Positions 1-9,404 of a stretch of 50,930 nucleotides of DNA are shown here, piece after piece. Under the pieces are notes generated by a model, which was given only the letters and a program-made list of their open reading frames with translations, was not told the origin of the DNA and ran no database searches. Origin of the DNA: Nocardia higoensis NBRC 100133 (GTDB lineage Bacteria > Actinomycetota > Actinomycetes > Mycobacteriales > Mycobacteriaceae); NCBI RefSeq assembly GCF_000308595.1, contig NZ_BAGA01000009.1:1-50930 (forward strand). The letters are read 5' to 3'. Every line of letters starts with the position of its first letter. Position 1 is the first letter of the stretch. The translations under genes were made by a program, and so were the position numbers.

Positions 1-1
1 C

Positions 2-109
2 GTGCCGGACTCGGCTGGCGTGCCGGACTCGGCTGGTGTGTCGGACTGGGTTGGTGTGCCCGACGCGGCTCCTGTGCCGCACGCGGTTGGTGCGCCGGAC
101 GCGGCTGGT
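2..109. repeat. 18-bp tandem repeat, about six units
   Basis: Six consecutive 18-bp units start at 2, 20, 38, 56, 74 and 92, each a variant of GTGCCGGACTCGGCTGGT. Read in the frame of the downstream pilin-like gene they encode a VPDSAG-type hexapeptide. The array touches the window edge and may continue upstream. It could be a low-complexity tail of the preceding gene, an N-terminal extension of the DUF4244 protein, or non-coding. The sequence here does not decide between these. Confidence 0.8.
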
Positions 110-265
110 GCGCCCGCAGACAAGGCTTCGCGCCCCGACGGCAGCCGCGCTGTCCCCGAACTGCGCGCACCCATCGGCTCCCCACGGGTGTTGCCGATCG
201 CTGCCGCCGCACAGTGCTCCGTGCCGCGCCATCTCGGGTTGTTGCGCCTCGTGAGGCGAAGTCGA

Positions 266-775
266 ATGCCACGCGCGGCGGTGGTGGCATGGGCCGAGCA
301 CCGATTCGCTGTCGTGCTCGCCTGGCTCCACTCCCGGACGCAGATGGCCATCGGCCGGCGGTCGGGCCGACAGTCCGCTGAGGAGGCAGGGGAGTCCGCC
401 GCGTCGCCACGATCGACGCGCCGGTGCGCGCCCAGCACAGTGCGCTTCGCACGCCCGGCGCCCACGGGCTGCGCCCGGACGACGGTGGGCCTCGGTCCTG
501 GCGCAATCCGACTCGAGTCGGCTGTCGCGAGGTGGAAGGCCATCCGCCCCGCGCTCCGGAAGGTGCGAAAGGTCCTTCGCGGGCTCGGCCGGGAGCTGTC
601 GGCTCGGCTGGTGCGTGCGGTGCGCGCGGACGAGGGCATGTCCACGGCCGAATACGCCATCGGCACCATTGCGGCGGCCGCGTTCGGCGCCGTCCTCTAC
701 GGAGTGGTGACCGGGGACTCCATCGTGGACGCGCTCACCGGGATCATCGACAAGGCCCTGAACACCAGCGTCTGA
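266..775 (+). CDS. DUF4244 family protein (Flp pilin-like, Tad locus)
   Basis: The recognisable part is the C-terminal half encoded at about 617-775: the stretch DEGMSTAEYAIGTIAAAAFG followed by a hydrophobic helix and a short tail ending LNTSV. This pattern is typical of the DUF4244 proteins that sit between TadB/TadC and TadE in actinobacterial Tad/Flp pilus loci, where they resemble the prepilin Flp: charged residues, a glutamate five residues into the helix, then one membrane segment. Family members are usually only 60-100 residues, so the true start may be further downstream (GTG at 563 or 611 is in frame). ATG 266 was chosen as the first ATG outside the tandem repeat, and the frame is open to the window edge. 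It is followed after 8 bp by the TadE-like gene. Confidence 0.6.
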   Translation: MPRAAVVAWAEHRFAVVLAWLHSRTQMAIGRRSGRQSAEEAGESAASPRSTRRCAPSTVRFARPAPTGCARTTVGLGPGAIRLESAVARWKAIRPALRKVRKVLRGLGRELSARLVRAVRADEGMSTAEYAIGTIAAAAFGAVLYGVVTGDSIVDALTGIIDKALNTSV

Positions 776-783
776 CCTGGCCC

Positions 784-1194
784 GTGGACAGGTCGGATGT
801 GCCGGTGTACCGGGCGTACCGGTGCGCGGCGGCTGCTCGCCGCCTGCGCGCCGAGGACGGCGGCGTGACCGTGGAGGCCGCGATTGCCGTGGCGGCGATC
901 ATGATCGTCGTGATGCTGTGCCTCGGCGCGGTGCTCGCGGCGTCGGCGCAGGTCCGCTGTGTCGACGCCGCCCGTGAGGCCGCCCGGCTCGAGGCGCGGG
1001 GGGACACGGCGGTCGCGCGCGCGGCGGCCGGCCGGGTGGCCCCGCCGGGCGCGGATATCTCGGTGCGGCGCGAGGGCGCATTCATCGTGGCGGTGGTTTC
1101 CGCGCGCACGCCGCTGCTGCCGTTGCGGCTGCGAGCCGAGGCGGTCGCGGTACGCGAGCCAGGGACGGAGGCACCGGATGGGCAGGGGCGGTGA
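784..1194 (+). CDS. TadE-like pseudopilin
   Basis: A protein of about 136 residues with the TadE signature: a short basic N-terminus, the acidic prepilin-like element EDGGVTVEAAIAVAAIM (glutamate before the hydrophobic helix), one transmembrane segment at about residues 30-50, then an alanine/arginine-rich periplasmic helix (VDAAREAARLEARG). TadE proteins are minor pseudopilins of the Tad secretion/pilus system, anchored in the membrane. It starts at GTG 784 or GTG 799. The latter has an AGG six bases upstream and may be the real start. It overlaps the next TadE-like gene by 17 bp, which suggests co-translation. Confidence 0.75.
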   Translation: MDRSDVPVYRAYRCAAAARRLRAEDGGVTVEAAIAVAAIMIVVMLCLGAVLAASAQVRCVDAAREAARLEARGDTAVARAAAGRVAPPGADISVRREGAFIVAVVSARTPLLPLRLRAEAVAVREPGTEAPDGQGR

Positions 1195-1528
1195 CACCGG
1201 GGCGGCCACGGTGTACGCGTGCGTCGCGCTGGTCGCGTTGATCGCGGTCACGTCGATGTTCGTGAGCCTGGGCACCGTGGTGGTGGCGCGGCATCGGGTG
1301 CAGGCGGGCGCGGATCTCGGAGCTCTCGCGGCGGCGGGTGCGTTGCGTGGCGGAACGGAGCAGGCGTGCGCCGAGGCGGTCGCGGTGGTGGGGCGAATGA
1401 GTGGCACGGTCGCCTCGTGCGAGGTGGCGGGATGGGAGGTGACGGTATCGGTGGAACAGAATGTATCGGTCGGCGTGCTGGGTGCGCGGACGGTGCATGC
1501 GAGTGCACGGGCGGGACCCGCCGATTAG
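1178..1528 (+). CDS. TadE-like protein of the helicase/secretion neighbourhood
   Basis: 116 residues. An N-terminal GDTGAATVYACVALVALIAV segment forms one membrane helix preceded by a short polar leader. A Gly/Ala-rich domain follows with the pattern RHRVQAGADLGALAAAGAL, characteristic of the TadE-like proteins encoded beside a DEAH helicase in actinobacteria (mycobacterial equivalent in the Rv3654c position). It is likely a minor pilin-type component exported with the Tad apparatus. ATG 1178 gives the expected length and overlaps the preceding TadE gene. Two cysteines (in EQACAEA and VASCEVAG) could form a disulfide outside the membrane. The gene converges on the helicase. The 264 bp between them are visibly AT-richer than the surroundings and hold no gene I can support. 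Confidence 0.75.
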   Translation: MGRGGDTGAATVYACVALVALIAVTSMFVSLGTVVVARHRVQAGADLGALAAAGALRGGTEQACAEAVAVVGRMSGTVASCEVAGWEVTVSVEQNVSVGVLGARTVHASARAGPAD

Positions 1529-1792
1529 TAAGACCGACCGGTTCTGAATGTTCCACAGTGGGATGCTGCAAGCTTCAATTATCGAATACGTGCGCATTGA
1601 TAATTACGATGCGGTATCTATACGAGTCCGATTGCAGTAATTCAAATCGCGATAGCCGGGCGGCCGGTATGCATCTGCGGCAATGTTGTAGTTAACATGA
1701 AACTATTCCGTTTTATTCGGGCGGTGGGGCGATCGCCCAGGGGATGGTGGTTGTCCAGTCAACCTGCCGATCGTGACCCAGCCCACAGACAG

Positions 1793-4222
1793 CTATGTGC
1801 CCAGCCCTGGACAGGCATCCGGCAGCGAGCCGATTTCCGCGCTCTCACCTGCGTCGATGGCATGCAGAGCGGGCGTGCCGAGTTCGGTGATCACCGCACG
1901 CAACAGGCGGGTTGCCGCGGCCTTGTCGAGGGGGCTGTTGCCGTTGCCGCACTTGGGCGACTGGACGCAGGACGGGCAGCCGGTGGCGCAGGCGCACGAC
2001 TCGATGGCGTCGAGTGTGGCCGCCAGCCAGGGTCGCAGCCGCGCGAAGCCACGCTCGGCGAAGCCCGCGCCGCCGGGCTGCCCGTCGTAGACGAACACCG
2101 TGGGCAGGCCGGTATCGGGGTGTTCGGCCGTGGACACGCCGCCGATGTCCCACCGATCGCAGGTAGCGAACAGCGGGAGCAGGCCGATGGCGGCGTGTTC
2201 GGCGGCGTGCAGCGCACCGGGTAGGCCGCGGGCGGTGATGCCCGCGGCGGTCAGCAGTTCGGGGTCGACGGTGTACAGGACGGCTCTGGTGGGCAGGGTT
2301 CGGGCGGGCAGGTCGAGTTCCACCATGTCCAGCACCTCGCCGGTGGGCAGGGTACGCAGGTAGCCGGTCACCTGGCTGGTCACGCTGACCTGCGCCAAGG
2401 CGCTGATCACAGCCCCGTGCGCGTGCTCCTCGACGATGCCGTCGATGGTCAGCGTGGTGAGCGAGCGGGCCGTGGTGGTCCAGCCGGGATCGCCCTGGTG
2501 CACGAATGCCACGCCGCCCTCGAGGTCCAACTCGTCGACCACGTACGTCTCGCCCTGGTGCAGGTGCACAGCGCCTTCGTGCAGGGTGGACGGCGCACGG
2601 GCGGCGTCGGCGGTGCCGATCAACCGGCCGGTCTCGCCGTCGACGATCATCACCGGCGCGCCGATTCCGCCGCGCACGTCCACATCGTCGTGCGGGTGGG
2701 TGTGCGCGGTGATGTGCCAGCGGCCCGAACCGGGCTGTTTACCCGGCCGGTGCCGAACCAGACCCTCTCGGGCCAGGTCGGCGAGCACTTCCCGGGCGTC
2801 GAGGGCCTCGGCTTCGGCGTCGGTGATCGGCAGTTCGGCGGCCGCGCACAACAGCTGCGGTCCGAGGACACAGGGATTCGCCGGGTCGGTGATGGTCGCT
2901 TCGACCGGCTTGCCCAGCAGCGCCTCGGGGTGATGGACGAGGTAGGTGTCCAGCGGATCGTCGGTGGCGACCAGCACCACCAGCGAGCCCTGGGTGCGTC
3001 TGCCCGCCCGGCCGGCCTGCTGGAGGAACGAGGCCACCGTGCCGGGAAAACCGGCGATGACCACGGCGTCCAGGCCCGCGATGTCCACGCCCAGCTCCAG
3101 GGCGTTCGTCGTCGCGGCGCCGAGCAGTGTGCCGTCGGACAGGGCGGCTTCGAGCGCGCGGCGGTCCTCGGCGAGATATCCCGCGCGATAGGCGGCGACG
3201 CGCTCGAGCAGCGCCGGATCCCGCTCGGAGAGCAGCCTGCGGGTCTCCCGTGAGACCAGTTCCGCACCGCGGCGCGACCGGACGAAGGTCAGCGTGCGGG
3301 CGCCCTCGCTCACCAGATCGGCCATGATGCGCGCCGCCTCTACGGTGGCCGGACGGCGGACCGGCGCACCGTTCTCGCCGCCGGTGGGATTCACCAGCGG
3401 CGGCTCCCAGAGCGCGACGGTCCGGGCGCCGCGCGGCGACCCGTCCTCGGTGACGGCCGTGCACGGCGCGCCTACCAGGCGCGATGCCGCGTCGGCGGGA
3501 TCGGCGGTGGTCGCCGAGCAGAGCACGAAGACCGGATCGGCTCCGTAGCAGGCGGCGACACGGCGTAACCTGCGCAGCACCAGCGCGACGTGCGAGCCGA
3601 AGACCCCCCGGTAGGAGTGGCATTCGTCGACGACGATGTAGCGGAGTCTGCGAAACACCCGTGCCCAGCGCTGATGCGAGCGCAGCATGCCGATGTGCAG
3701 CATGTCCGGATTGGTGAATATCCAGCGAGCGTTGTCCCGGACCCACTGCCGGACCTCGGCCTGGGTGTCGCCGTCGTAGGTGGCGGGGCGGATATCGCGC
3801 AGCGCGCCCTCGTGCGTGAGTTCGGAGACCGCGCGCAACTGGTCGGCGCCCAGCGCTTTGGTCGGCGCGAGGTACAGGGCCGTGGCCTTGGGATCTTCGC
3901 GCAGCGCGGTGAGCACCGGCAGTTGATATCCGAGTGATTTACCGGAAGCTGTGCCGGTGCTCAGGACCACGTGGCGCCCGCTCGCGGCCAGCTCGGCGGT
4001 TTCGGTCTGATGCGTCCACGGTGCGGGAATGTCCGCGGTTTCGAAGGCGGCGACGACCTCGGGATGTGCCCAGGCCGGCCAGGTGGTGGTGCGGGCATCC
4101 CGGGCGGGTTGATCGGTCACGTGCGTCAACCGGGGGTCGTCCGGGGAATTTCGGACACGATTCAGCAACGATCGCCCGTAGCCAGCGGAGGTCTCCGGGC
4201 CGATTTCGCGGTCCGCGGTCAC
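1793..4222 (-). CDS. DEAD/DEAH-box (DECH) helicase with C-terminal DUF1998 zinc module
   Basis: 809 residues. Superfamily 2 helicase motifs appear in order: motif I STGTASGKS at about 88-96, Ia APTKALGADQLR near 120, motif II D199-E200-C201-H202 (DECH), motif III SAT near 236. The C-terminal helicase lobe follows, with TNALELGVDIAGLDAVVIAG and the QAGRAGRR motif VI. The last ~100 residues carry a cysteine cluster (CACATGCPSCVQSPKC) typical of DUF1998/MrfA-like helicases, which coordinate zinc and are linked to DNA repair in Bacillus. This is the helicase of the actinobacterial helicase/secretion neighbourhood next to TadE genes. It starts at GTG 4222. An upstream ATG at 4257 runs into a stop after 12 codons and is not the start. 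It is divergent from cspA. Confidence 0.9.
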   Translation of the reverse strand: MTADREIGPETSAGYGRSLLNRVRNSPDDPRLTHVTDQPARDARTTTWPAWAHPEVVAAFETADIPAPWTHQTETAELAASGRHVVLSTGTASGKSLGYQLPVLTALREDPKATALYLAPTKALGADQLRAVSELTHEGALRDIRPATYDGDTQAEVRQWVRDNARWIFTNPDMLHIGMLRSHQRWARVFRRLRYIVVDECHSYRGVFGSHVALVLRRLRRVAACYGADPVFVLCSATTADPADAASRLVGAPCTAVTEDGSPRGARTVALWEPPLVNPTGGENGAPVRRPATVEAARIMADLVSEGARTLTFVRSRRGAELVSRETRRLLSERDPALLERVAAYRAGYLAEDRRALEAALSDGTLLGAATTNALELGVDIAGLDAVVIAGFPGTVASFLQQAGRAGRRTQGSLVVLVATDDPLDTYLVHHPEALLGKPVEATITDPANPCVLGPQLLCAAAELPITDAEAEALDAREVLADLAREGLVRHRPGKQPGSGRWHITAHTHPHDDVDVRGGIGAPVMIVDGETGRLIGTADAARAPSTLHEGAVHLHQGETYVVDELDLEGGVAFVHQGDPGWTTTARSLTTLTIDGIVEEHAHGAVISALAQVSVTSQVTGYLRTLPTGEVLDMVELDLPARTLPTRAVLYTVDPELLTAAGITARGLPGALHAAEHAAIGLLPLFATCDRWDIGGVSTAEHPDTGLPTVFVYDGQPGGAGFAERGFARLRPWLAATLDAIESCACATGCPSCVQSPKCGNGNSPLDKAAATRLLRAVITELGTPALHAIDAGESAEIGSLPDACPGLGT

Positions 4223-4674
4223 GACGCGAGCACGGCTGCGCGCCTACCAGCTGTCATGGTGCGCTCTCTCGGTCGTCCAACCTGCCTATTCGATGCGGAA
4301 TAGCGACCCGCGTCACAGCCATCTCGCCGAGCTACTGCCCGGTTATCCCGCCGCAAACAAACCGTAAGTCTGGATTCGGGGATTGTGTCCCTTATCCGCG
4401 CATTCGCAAGATCAAGTTTTTTGCAAATTGTCGGTAACTCGACTGTTGAATTCCTCGGAGACATGGTTCACTGGTTCCTGGTCGCAAGCTTCTGTGTTCG
4501 AGGGACGGATCGAAAGTCCAAACCATCAGCAGGATCGATGTTGCGAGCGGTGTGCTTGGCGCTCTCCCTGCGGTGCTTTCCCCGTAGGGAGAGGCCAAGA
4601 GTACAGCGGTCGGAACGGGCCCGGTGGACGAACCCAGTTGTCCGCCGTTCCGGTAAGAAAAGAGAAGGAACATA
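4223..4674 (+). promoter_or_regulatory. Divergent promoter region and long cspA leader with hairpin
   Basis: 452 bp without a credible gene lie between the divergent helicase and cspA. The part from about 4370 to 4480 is noticeably AT-richer. A hairpin within the probable cspA 5' leader has arms CTCTCCCT (4562-4569) and AGGGAGAG (4586-4593), extendable to 12 pairs with one wobble. The cspA ribosome site GAAGGA lies eight bases before its ATG. Long structured leaders are usual for cold-shock genes, where they act as RNA thermosensors or translation modulators. That role here is inference. Confidence 0.5.
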
Positions 4675-4881
4675 ATGGCACAGGGAACTGTGAAGTGGTT
4701 CAACGCGGAGAAGGGGTTCGGCTTCATCGCGCCCGAGGACGGCTCCGCTGACGTCTTCGTCCACTACTCCGAGATTCAGGGTTCGGGCTTCCGCACCCTC
4801 GAGGAGAACCAGAAGGTCGAGTTCGAGGTCGGCCAGGGCACCAAGGGCCCCCAGGCCACCGGAGTCCGCGCGCTCAGCTGA
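4675..4881 (+). CDS. cspA: Cold-shock protein (CspA family)
   Basis: 68 residues, the full length of a single cold-shock domain. Both nucleic-acid binding motifs are present: RNP1 KGFGFI (about residues 14-19) and RNP2 VFVHY (about 27-31), within the usual [16 protein letters not shown] start. The protein is a five-stranded OB-fold that binds single-stranded RNA or DNA and relieves RNA secondary structure in the cytoplasm. A strong Shine-Dalgarno site (GAAGGA) precedes ATG 4675, and a perfect hairpin follows the stop. The position between the DECH helicase and topA matches mycobacteria. Confidence 0.97.
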   Translation: MAQGTVKWFNAEKGFGFIAPEDGSADVFVHYSEIQGSGFRTLEENQKVEFEVGQGTKGPQATGVRALS

Positions 4882-4900
4882 GCGGCATTCATATCCAGCT

Positions 4901-4935
4901 TCGTCCCTCATCACCGGTATCGGGATGAGGGACGA
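4901..4935 (+). terminator. Rho-independent-type terminator of cspA
   Basis: Perfect 12-bp stem: TCGTCCCTCATC (4901-4912) pairs with GATGAGGGACGA (4924-4935) around an 11-nt loop, starting 19 nt after the cspA stop codon. There is no strong T-run, as is common for actinobacterial terminators. Confidence 0.8.
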
Positions 4936-5136
4936 GCTGTTTCCGGGGTAAGGCGCTGCCCGAGGGGTGGGGCGCTACCATCTCCCATCACGTACGCTCG
5001 GTGGTTCGGGTCGCACGCGCCCGACCGCTGCCGTCGTCGAGGTATAAACGTCTCTGGTAGCGATGTTCGTAGTCGTCGCCTGCCCCGAAGCCGTGCACGA
5101 TGCGAGGGTGCGTGACGCGGGTTCTGAGAAGGAAAG

Positions 5137-8091
5137 GTGTTTTCGCCGGTGGCAACACGAGACCGCAGTGCAGTCGATCAGGGGCGTCCCCTGCGTCGTC
5201 TCGTGATCGTCGAGTCCCCGACCAAGGCTCGCAAAATTGCCCCCTACCTGGGGCGCAACTACACGGTGGAAGCCTCGGTCGGTCATATCCGCGACCTGCC
5301 GCGCGGCGCGGCCGACGTGCCCGCCAAGTACAAGGGGCAGTCCTGGGCCCGGCTCGGCGTCGACGTCGACAACGACTTCGAGCCCATCTATGTGGTGAGC
5401 CCGGACAAGAAGGCCAAGGTCGCCGAACTCAAGAGCCTGCTCGCCGACGCCGACGAGCTCTATCTCGCCACCGACCCCGACCGTGAGGGCGAGGCCATCG
5501 CCTGGCACCTGCTCGAGACGCTCAAGCCGAAGGTCCCGGTGCGCCGGATGGTCTTCCACGAGATCACCGAGCCCGCCATCCGCGCGGCCGCCGCCGACAC
5601 CAGGGAACTCGACCCGGATCTGGTCGACGCGCAGGAGACCCGCCGCATCCTGGACCGCCTCTACGGCTACGAGGTCAGTCCGGTGCTGTGGAAGAAGGTC
5701 ATGCCGAAGCTGTCGGCGGGCCGGGTGCAGTCGGTGGCGACCAGAGTCATCGTGCAGCGCGAGCGCGAGCGGATGGCGTTCCGTTCCGCCGAGTACTGGG
5801 ACATCGCCGCCAAGCTCGACGCGGGCACCGGGGAACAGGGCGACGGTGCGAATCCGCGTACGTTCGGCGCGCGCCTGGTGAACGTGGACGGCGCGCGCGT
5901 GGCAGGCGGCCGGGATTTCGGCCCCGACGGGCAGCTGAAGTCCGCCAACGGCGTGGTCGTGCTGGACGAGACCCGCGCCCGCAGGCTCGCCGAGGCGCTC
6001 GACGGCGTGGATCTCGCCGTGACCTCCGCGGAGTCCAAGCCCTACAGCCGCAAGCCCTACCCGCCGTTCATGACCTCGACCCTGCAGCAGGAGGCCGGGC
6101 GGAAACTGCGCTTCACCTCCGACCGCACCATGCGGGTGGCACAGCGGTTGTACGAGAACGGCTACATCACCTACATGCGTACCGACTCCACCACGCTGTC
6201 GGAGTCGGCGATCGCGGCCGCGCGCGCCCAGGCCACCCAGCTCTACGGCGCCGAGTACGTGCATCCGACGCCGCGCCAGTACACCCGCAAGGTGAAGAAC
6301 GCGCAGGAGGCCCATGAGGCGATCCGGCCGGCCGGCGACACCTTCGCCACCCCGGGCCAGTTGCACTCGCGCCTGGACAACGACGAGTTCCGCCTCTACG
6401 AGCTGATCTGGCAGCGCACCGTCGCCTCACAGATGGCCGATGCGCGCGGCACCACCCTGACGCTGCGCATCACCGGCGTCGCGGGGACCGGCGAGGAGTG
6501 CGTGTTCTCCGCCTCCGGCCGCACCATCACCTTCGCCGGCTTCCTCAAGGCCTATGTCGAGAGTGTGGACGAGGAGGCGGGCGGCCAGTCCGACGACGCC
6601 GAGTCCCGCCTGCCCGCGCTGGAGGAAGGGCAGAACGTCACCGCCGTCGAGCTGAATCCCGATGGGCACAGTACGAATCCGCCCGCCCGCTACACCGAGG
6701 CCTCGCTGATCAAGGCCCTCGAAGAGCTGGGCATCGGCCGCCCGTCGACCTATTCCTCGATCATCAAGACCATCCTCGATCGCGGCTATGTCTACAAGCG
6801 CGGCAGCGCGCTGGTGCCGTCTTGGGTGGCGTTCGCCGTGATCGGGCTGTTGGAGGCCTATTTCGGCCGGTTGGTCGACTTCGACTTCACCGCCGGGATG
6901 GAGGACGATCTCGACGCCATCGCCGGTGGCCGGGAGCGGCGCGGAAACTGGTTGTCCAGCTTCTATTTCGGTGGCGACAGCGGCGCCGAGGGTTCGGTCG
7001 CGCGTTCGGGTGGCCTGAAGAAGATGGTCGGCGGGCAGCTCGACGACATCGATGCCCGCGAGGTGAACTCGATCAAGCTGTTCACCGACGACGAGGGCCG
7101 CGATGTGGTGGTCCGGGTCGGTCGTTACGGGCCGTATCTGGAGCGCCTGGTCACCGATCCCGATGATCCCGACGGCGATCCGATCTCCCAGCGTGCGAAT
7201 CTGCCCGACGATCTGCCGCCCGACGAGCTGACCGTCGAGGTCGCCGAGAAGCTGTTCGCGACACCTCAGGAAGGCCGTCGCCTCGGCGTCGATCCGGAGA
7301 CCGGGCACGAAATCGTCGCCAAGGAAGGGCGTTTCGGTCCCTACGTCACCGAGATCCTGCCCGAGCCGGAACCCGAGCCCGAGGGCGCGAAGAAGACCGC
7401 GGCGAAGAAGGCGGCCGCGCCGAAGCCGCGCACCGGTTCGCTGTTCAAGTCGATGGACCTGGGCACCGTCACCCTCGAGGACGCGCTCCAGCTGTTGTCG
7501 CTGCCCCGCGTGGTCGGCACCGATCCCGCCAGCGGCGAGGAGATCACCGCGCAGAACGGCCGCTACGGCCCGTACCTGAAGAAGGGCTCGGACTCGCGAT
7601 CACTGGCGTCCGAGGACCAGATCTTCTCGGTCACCCTCGACGAAGCGCTGAAGATCTACGCCGAGCCCAAGCGCCGCGGCGGTCAGTCGGCCTCGGCCGC
7701 GCCGTTGCGCGAAATGGGCGTCGATCCGGTGTCGGGCAAGCCGATGGTGATCAAGGACGGCCGGTTCGGCCCCTACGTCACCGACGGCGAGACCAACGCC
7801 AGCCTGCGCAAGGGCGACGAGGTCGAGTCGATCACCGACGAGCGGGCCGCCGAACTGCTCGCCGACCGGCGGGCCCGTGGTCCGGTGAAGAAGACCGCGA
7901 AGAAGGCTGCCGCCAAGAAGACCCCGGCGAAGAAGACGGCGGCGAAGAAGACCACCACCGCCGCGAAGAAGACCGCGGCCAAGAGCGCGACAGCGAAGGC
8001 GAGCGCCACCAAGTCCGCCGCGAAGAAGGCCGCCGCCAAGAAGGCGCCGGCGAAGAAGGCCTCGGCGAATTCGAGCGCGGAGACCTCCTGA
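5137..8091 (+). CDS. topA: DNA topoisomerase I (type IA)
   Basis: 984 residues. The N-terminal TOPRIM domain begins LVIVESPTKA (glutamate at residue 26) and carries the metal-binding TDPDREGEA near 111-119. The catalytic tyrosine is in YMRTDS (Tyr346, codon 6172-6174). Four TopA C-terminal repeats follow (R/K-G-RFGPY-type blocks near residues 665, 735, 810 and 870), then a lysine/alanine-rich tail of about 70 residues with repeated AAKK units, as in mycobacterial TopA. The enzyme relaxes negatively supercoiled DNA. GTG 5137 gives the longest frame, but GTG 5149 (VATRD) fits the AAGGA at 5129-5133 less tightly and is an alternative. holB follows after 53 bp. Confidence 0.97.
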   Translation: MFSPVATRDRSAVDQGRPLRRLVIVESPTKARKIAPYLGRNYTVEASVGHIRDLPRGAADVPAKYKGQSWARLGVDVDNDFEPIYVVSPDKKAKVAELKSLLADADELYLATDPDREGEAIAWHLLETLKPKVPVRRMVFHEITEPAIRAAAADTRELDPDLVDAQETRRILDRLYGYEVSPVLWKKVMPKLSAGRVQSVATRVIVQRERERMAFRSAEYWDIAAKLDAGTGEQGDGANPRTFGARLVNVDGARVAGGRDFGPDGQLKSANGVVVLDETRARRLAEALDGVDLAVTSAESKPYSRKPYPPFMTSTLQQEAGRKLRFTSDRTMRVAQRLYENGYITYMRTDSTTLSESAIAAARAQATQLYGAEYVHPTPRQYTRKVKNAQEAHEAIRPAGDTFATPGQLHSRLDNDEFRLYELIWQRTVASQMADARGTTLTLRITGVAGTGEECVFSASGRTITFAGFLKAYVESVDEEAGGQSDDAESRLPALEEGQNVTAVELNPDGHSTNPPARYTEASLIKALEELGIGRPSTYSSIIKTILDRGYVYKRGSALVPSWVAFAVIGLLEAYFGRLVDFDFTAGMEDDLDAIAGGRERRGNWLSSFYFGGDSGAEGSVARSGGLKKMVGGQLDDIDAREVNSIKLFTDDEGRDVVVRVGRYGPYLERLVTDPDDPDGDPISQRANLPDDLPPDELTVEVAEKLFATPQEGRRLGVDPETGHEIVAKEGRFGPYVTEILPEPEPEPEGAKKTAAKKAAAPKPRTGSLFKSMDLGTVTLEDALQLLSLPRVVGTDPASGEEITAQNGRYGPYLKKGSDSRSLASEDQIFSVTLDEALKIYAEPKRRGGQSASAAPLREMGVDPVSGKPMVIKDGRFGPYVTDGETNASLRKGDEVESITDERAAELLADRRARGPVKKTAKKAAAKKTPAKKTAAKKTTTAAKKTAAKSATAKASATKSAAKKAAAKKAPAKKASANSSAETS

Positions 8092-8144
8092 GCCCGGACC
8101 TCGCCCCGGCGGGAGCGCTTGGACCCGGCGGTTAGGGTGTAGTC

Positions 8145-9347
8145 GTGGCGGGAGTCTTCGATCGGTTGGTCGGGCAGCGCGCCGTCGAGTCCGAGCTGAC
8201 GGCTGCGGCGGTGGCGGCACGCGCGGGTGTCGTCGAGGGCGCGATGACGCACTCCTGGCTGTTCACCGGCCCGCCCGGTTCCGGCCGGTCCGTCGCCGCG
8301 CTCTGCTTCGCCGCCGCTCTGCAGTGCACCGACCCCGGGACTCCGGGTTGCGGTCGCTGCCATGCCTGCACCACCACCATGGCGGGCACGCACGGTGACG
8401 TGCGCCGGGTCGTGCCCGAAGGGCTGAGCATCAGCACCAAGGAGATGCGCGAGATCGTGCAGATCGCCGCGCGCAGGCCGAGCACCGGCCGCTGGCAGGT
8501 GGTCGTGGTCGAGGACGCCGACCGGCTCACCGAAGGCGCGGGCAACGCCCTGTTGAAGGTTGTGGAGGAACCGCCCGCCCGCACCGTGTTCCTGCTCTGC
8601 GCGCCCTCGGTCGACCCGGAGGACATCTCGGTGACACTGCGCTCGCGATGCAGGCACATCCACCTGGTGACCCCGTCGGTCACCGATATCGCCGCCGTGC
8701 TGCGCGACCAGGACGGGCTCGACGCCGAGGCCGCCGAATGGGCCGCCTCGATCAGCGGCGGACATGTCGGCCGCGCCCGCCGCCTCGCCACCGACGCCCA
8801 CGCCCGCGACCGCAGGCAACGCGCCCTCGCCCTGGCCACCGCCGCCGCCCGTCCCGCCGCGGCCTATGCCGCCGCCGACGCGCTGGTGAAAGCCGCCGAC
8901 GACGAGGCCAAGGAGATGAGCGCCGAACGCGACGAACGCGAACGCGACGAAATGGCCACCGCCCTCGGCGCGGGCGGCACCGGCAAGGGATCGGCGGGCG
9001 CGACCCGCGGTTCGGCGGGCATCCTCAAAGAACTCGAACGCCGCCAGAAATCCCGCCTCACCCGCACCGGCCGCGACGCCCTCGACCTCGCCCTCATCGA
9101 CATAGCGGGCTTGTTCCGCGATGCCCTCGCCGTCCGCTTCGCCGGACACGACCTGTCCTCGGTCACGCTGACCCACCCCGACATGACCGACGACATCCGC
9201 GACCTCGCCGACCGCGTCCCGCCCGAGGGCCTGCTGCGCAGCATCGACGCCGTCCTGGAGTGCCGCGAAGCCATCGACCTCAACGTCAAACCCCGCTTCG
9301 CCGTCGCCGCCATGGTCGCCGCCTTCATCGCCGCCCGGACCGATTGA
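8145..9347 (+). CDS. holB: DNA polymerase III delta' subunit
   Basis: 400 residues. A clamp-loader AAA+ fold: QRAVESEL near the N-terminus, P-loop-like TGPPGSGRS at 41-49, a four-cysteine zinc module (Cys61, 69, 72, 75), VVVVEDADRLTEGAGNALLKVVEEPP (Walker B region), and TLRSRCRHIHL (sensor/SRC motif). The C-terminal half is alanine/arginine-rich and helical, as in actinobacterial HolB. The delta' subunit is the stator of the replication clamp loader. It directly follows topA in the same direction, as in mycobacteria. Start GTG 8145 has only a weak ribosome site. Confidence 0.93.
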   Translation: MAGVFDRLVGQRAVESELTAAAVAARAGVVEGAMTHSWLFTGPPGSGRSVAALCFAAALQCTDPGTPGCGRCHACTTTMAGTHGDVRRVVPEGLSISTKEMREIVQIAARRPSTGRWQVVVVEDADRLTEGAGNALLKVVEEPPARTVFLLCAPSVDPEDISVTLRSRCRHIHLVTPSVTDIAAVLRDQDGLDAEAAEWAASISGGHVGRARRLATDAHARDRRQRALALATAAARPAAAYAAADALVKAADDEAKEMSAERDERERDEMATALGAGGTGKGSAGATRGSAGILKELERRQKSRLTRTGRDALDLALIDIAGLFRDALAVRFAGHDLSSVTLTHPDMTDDIRDLADRVPPEGLLRSIDAVLECREAIDLNVKPRFAVAAMVAAFIAARTD

Positions 9348-9404
9348 CCACCCGTTTTCGCGATCCGAAGGTCGAGACGATAGACTCCGGTGGCCGAAAG
9401 GCAC

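Noticed and set aside
5137..8091. Lysine-rich repeats at the end of topA as a separate histone-like gene
   Set aside because: The frame is continuous with TopA and such tails are normal for actinobacterial TopA.
7773..9404. Long open frame on the minus strand opposite holB and the end of topA
   Set aside because: It reads as glycine/valine/aspartate-rich antisense of two strongly conserved genes, has no domain and no ribosome site. High third-position GC keeps such shadows open.
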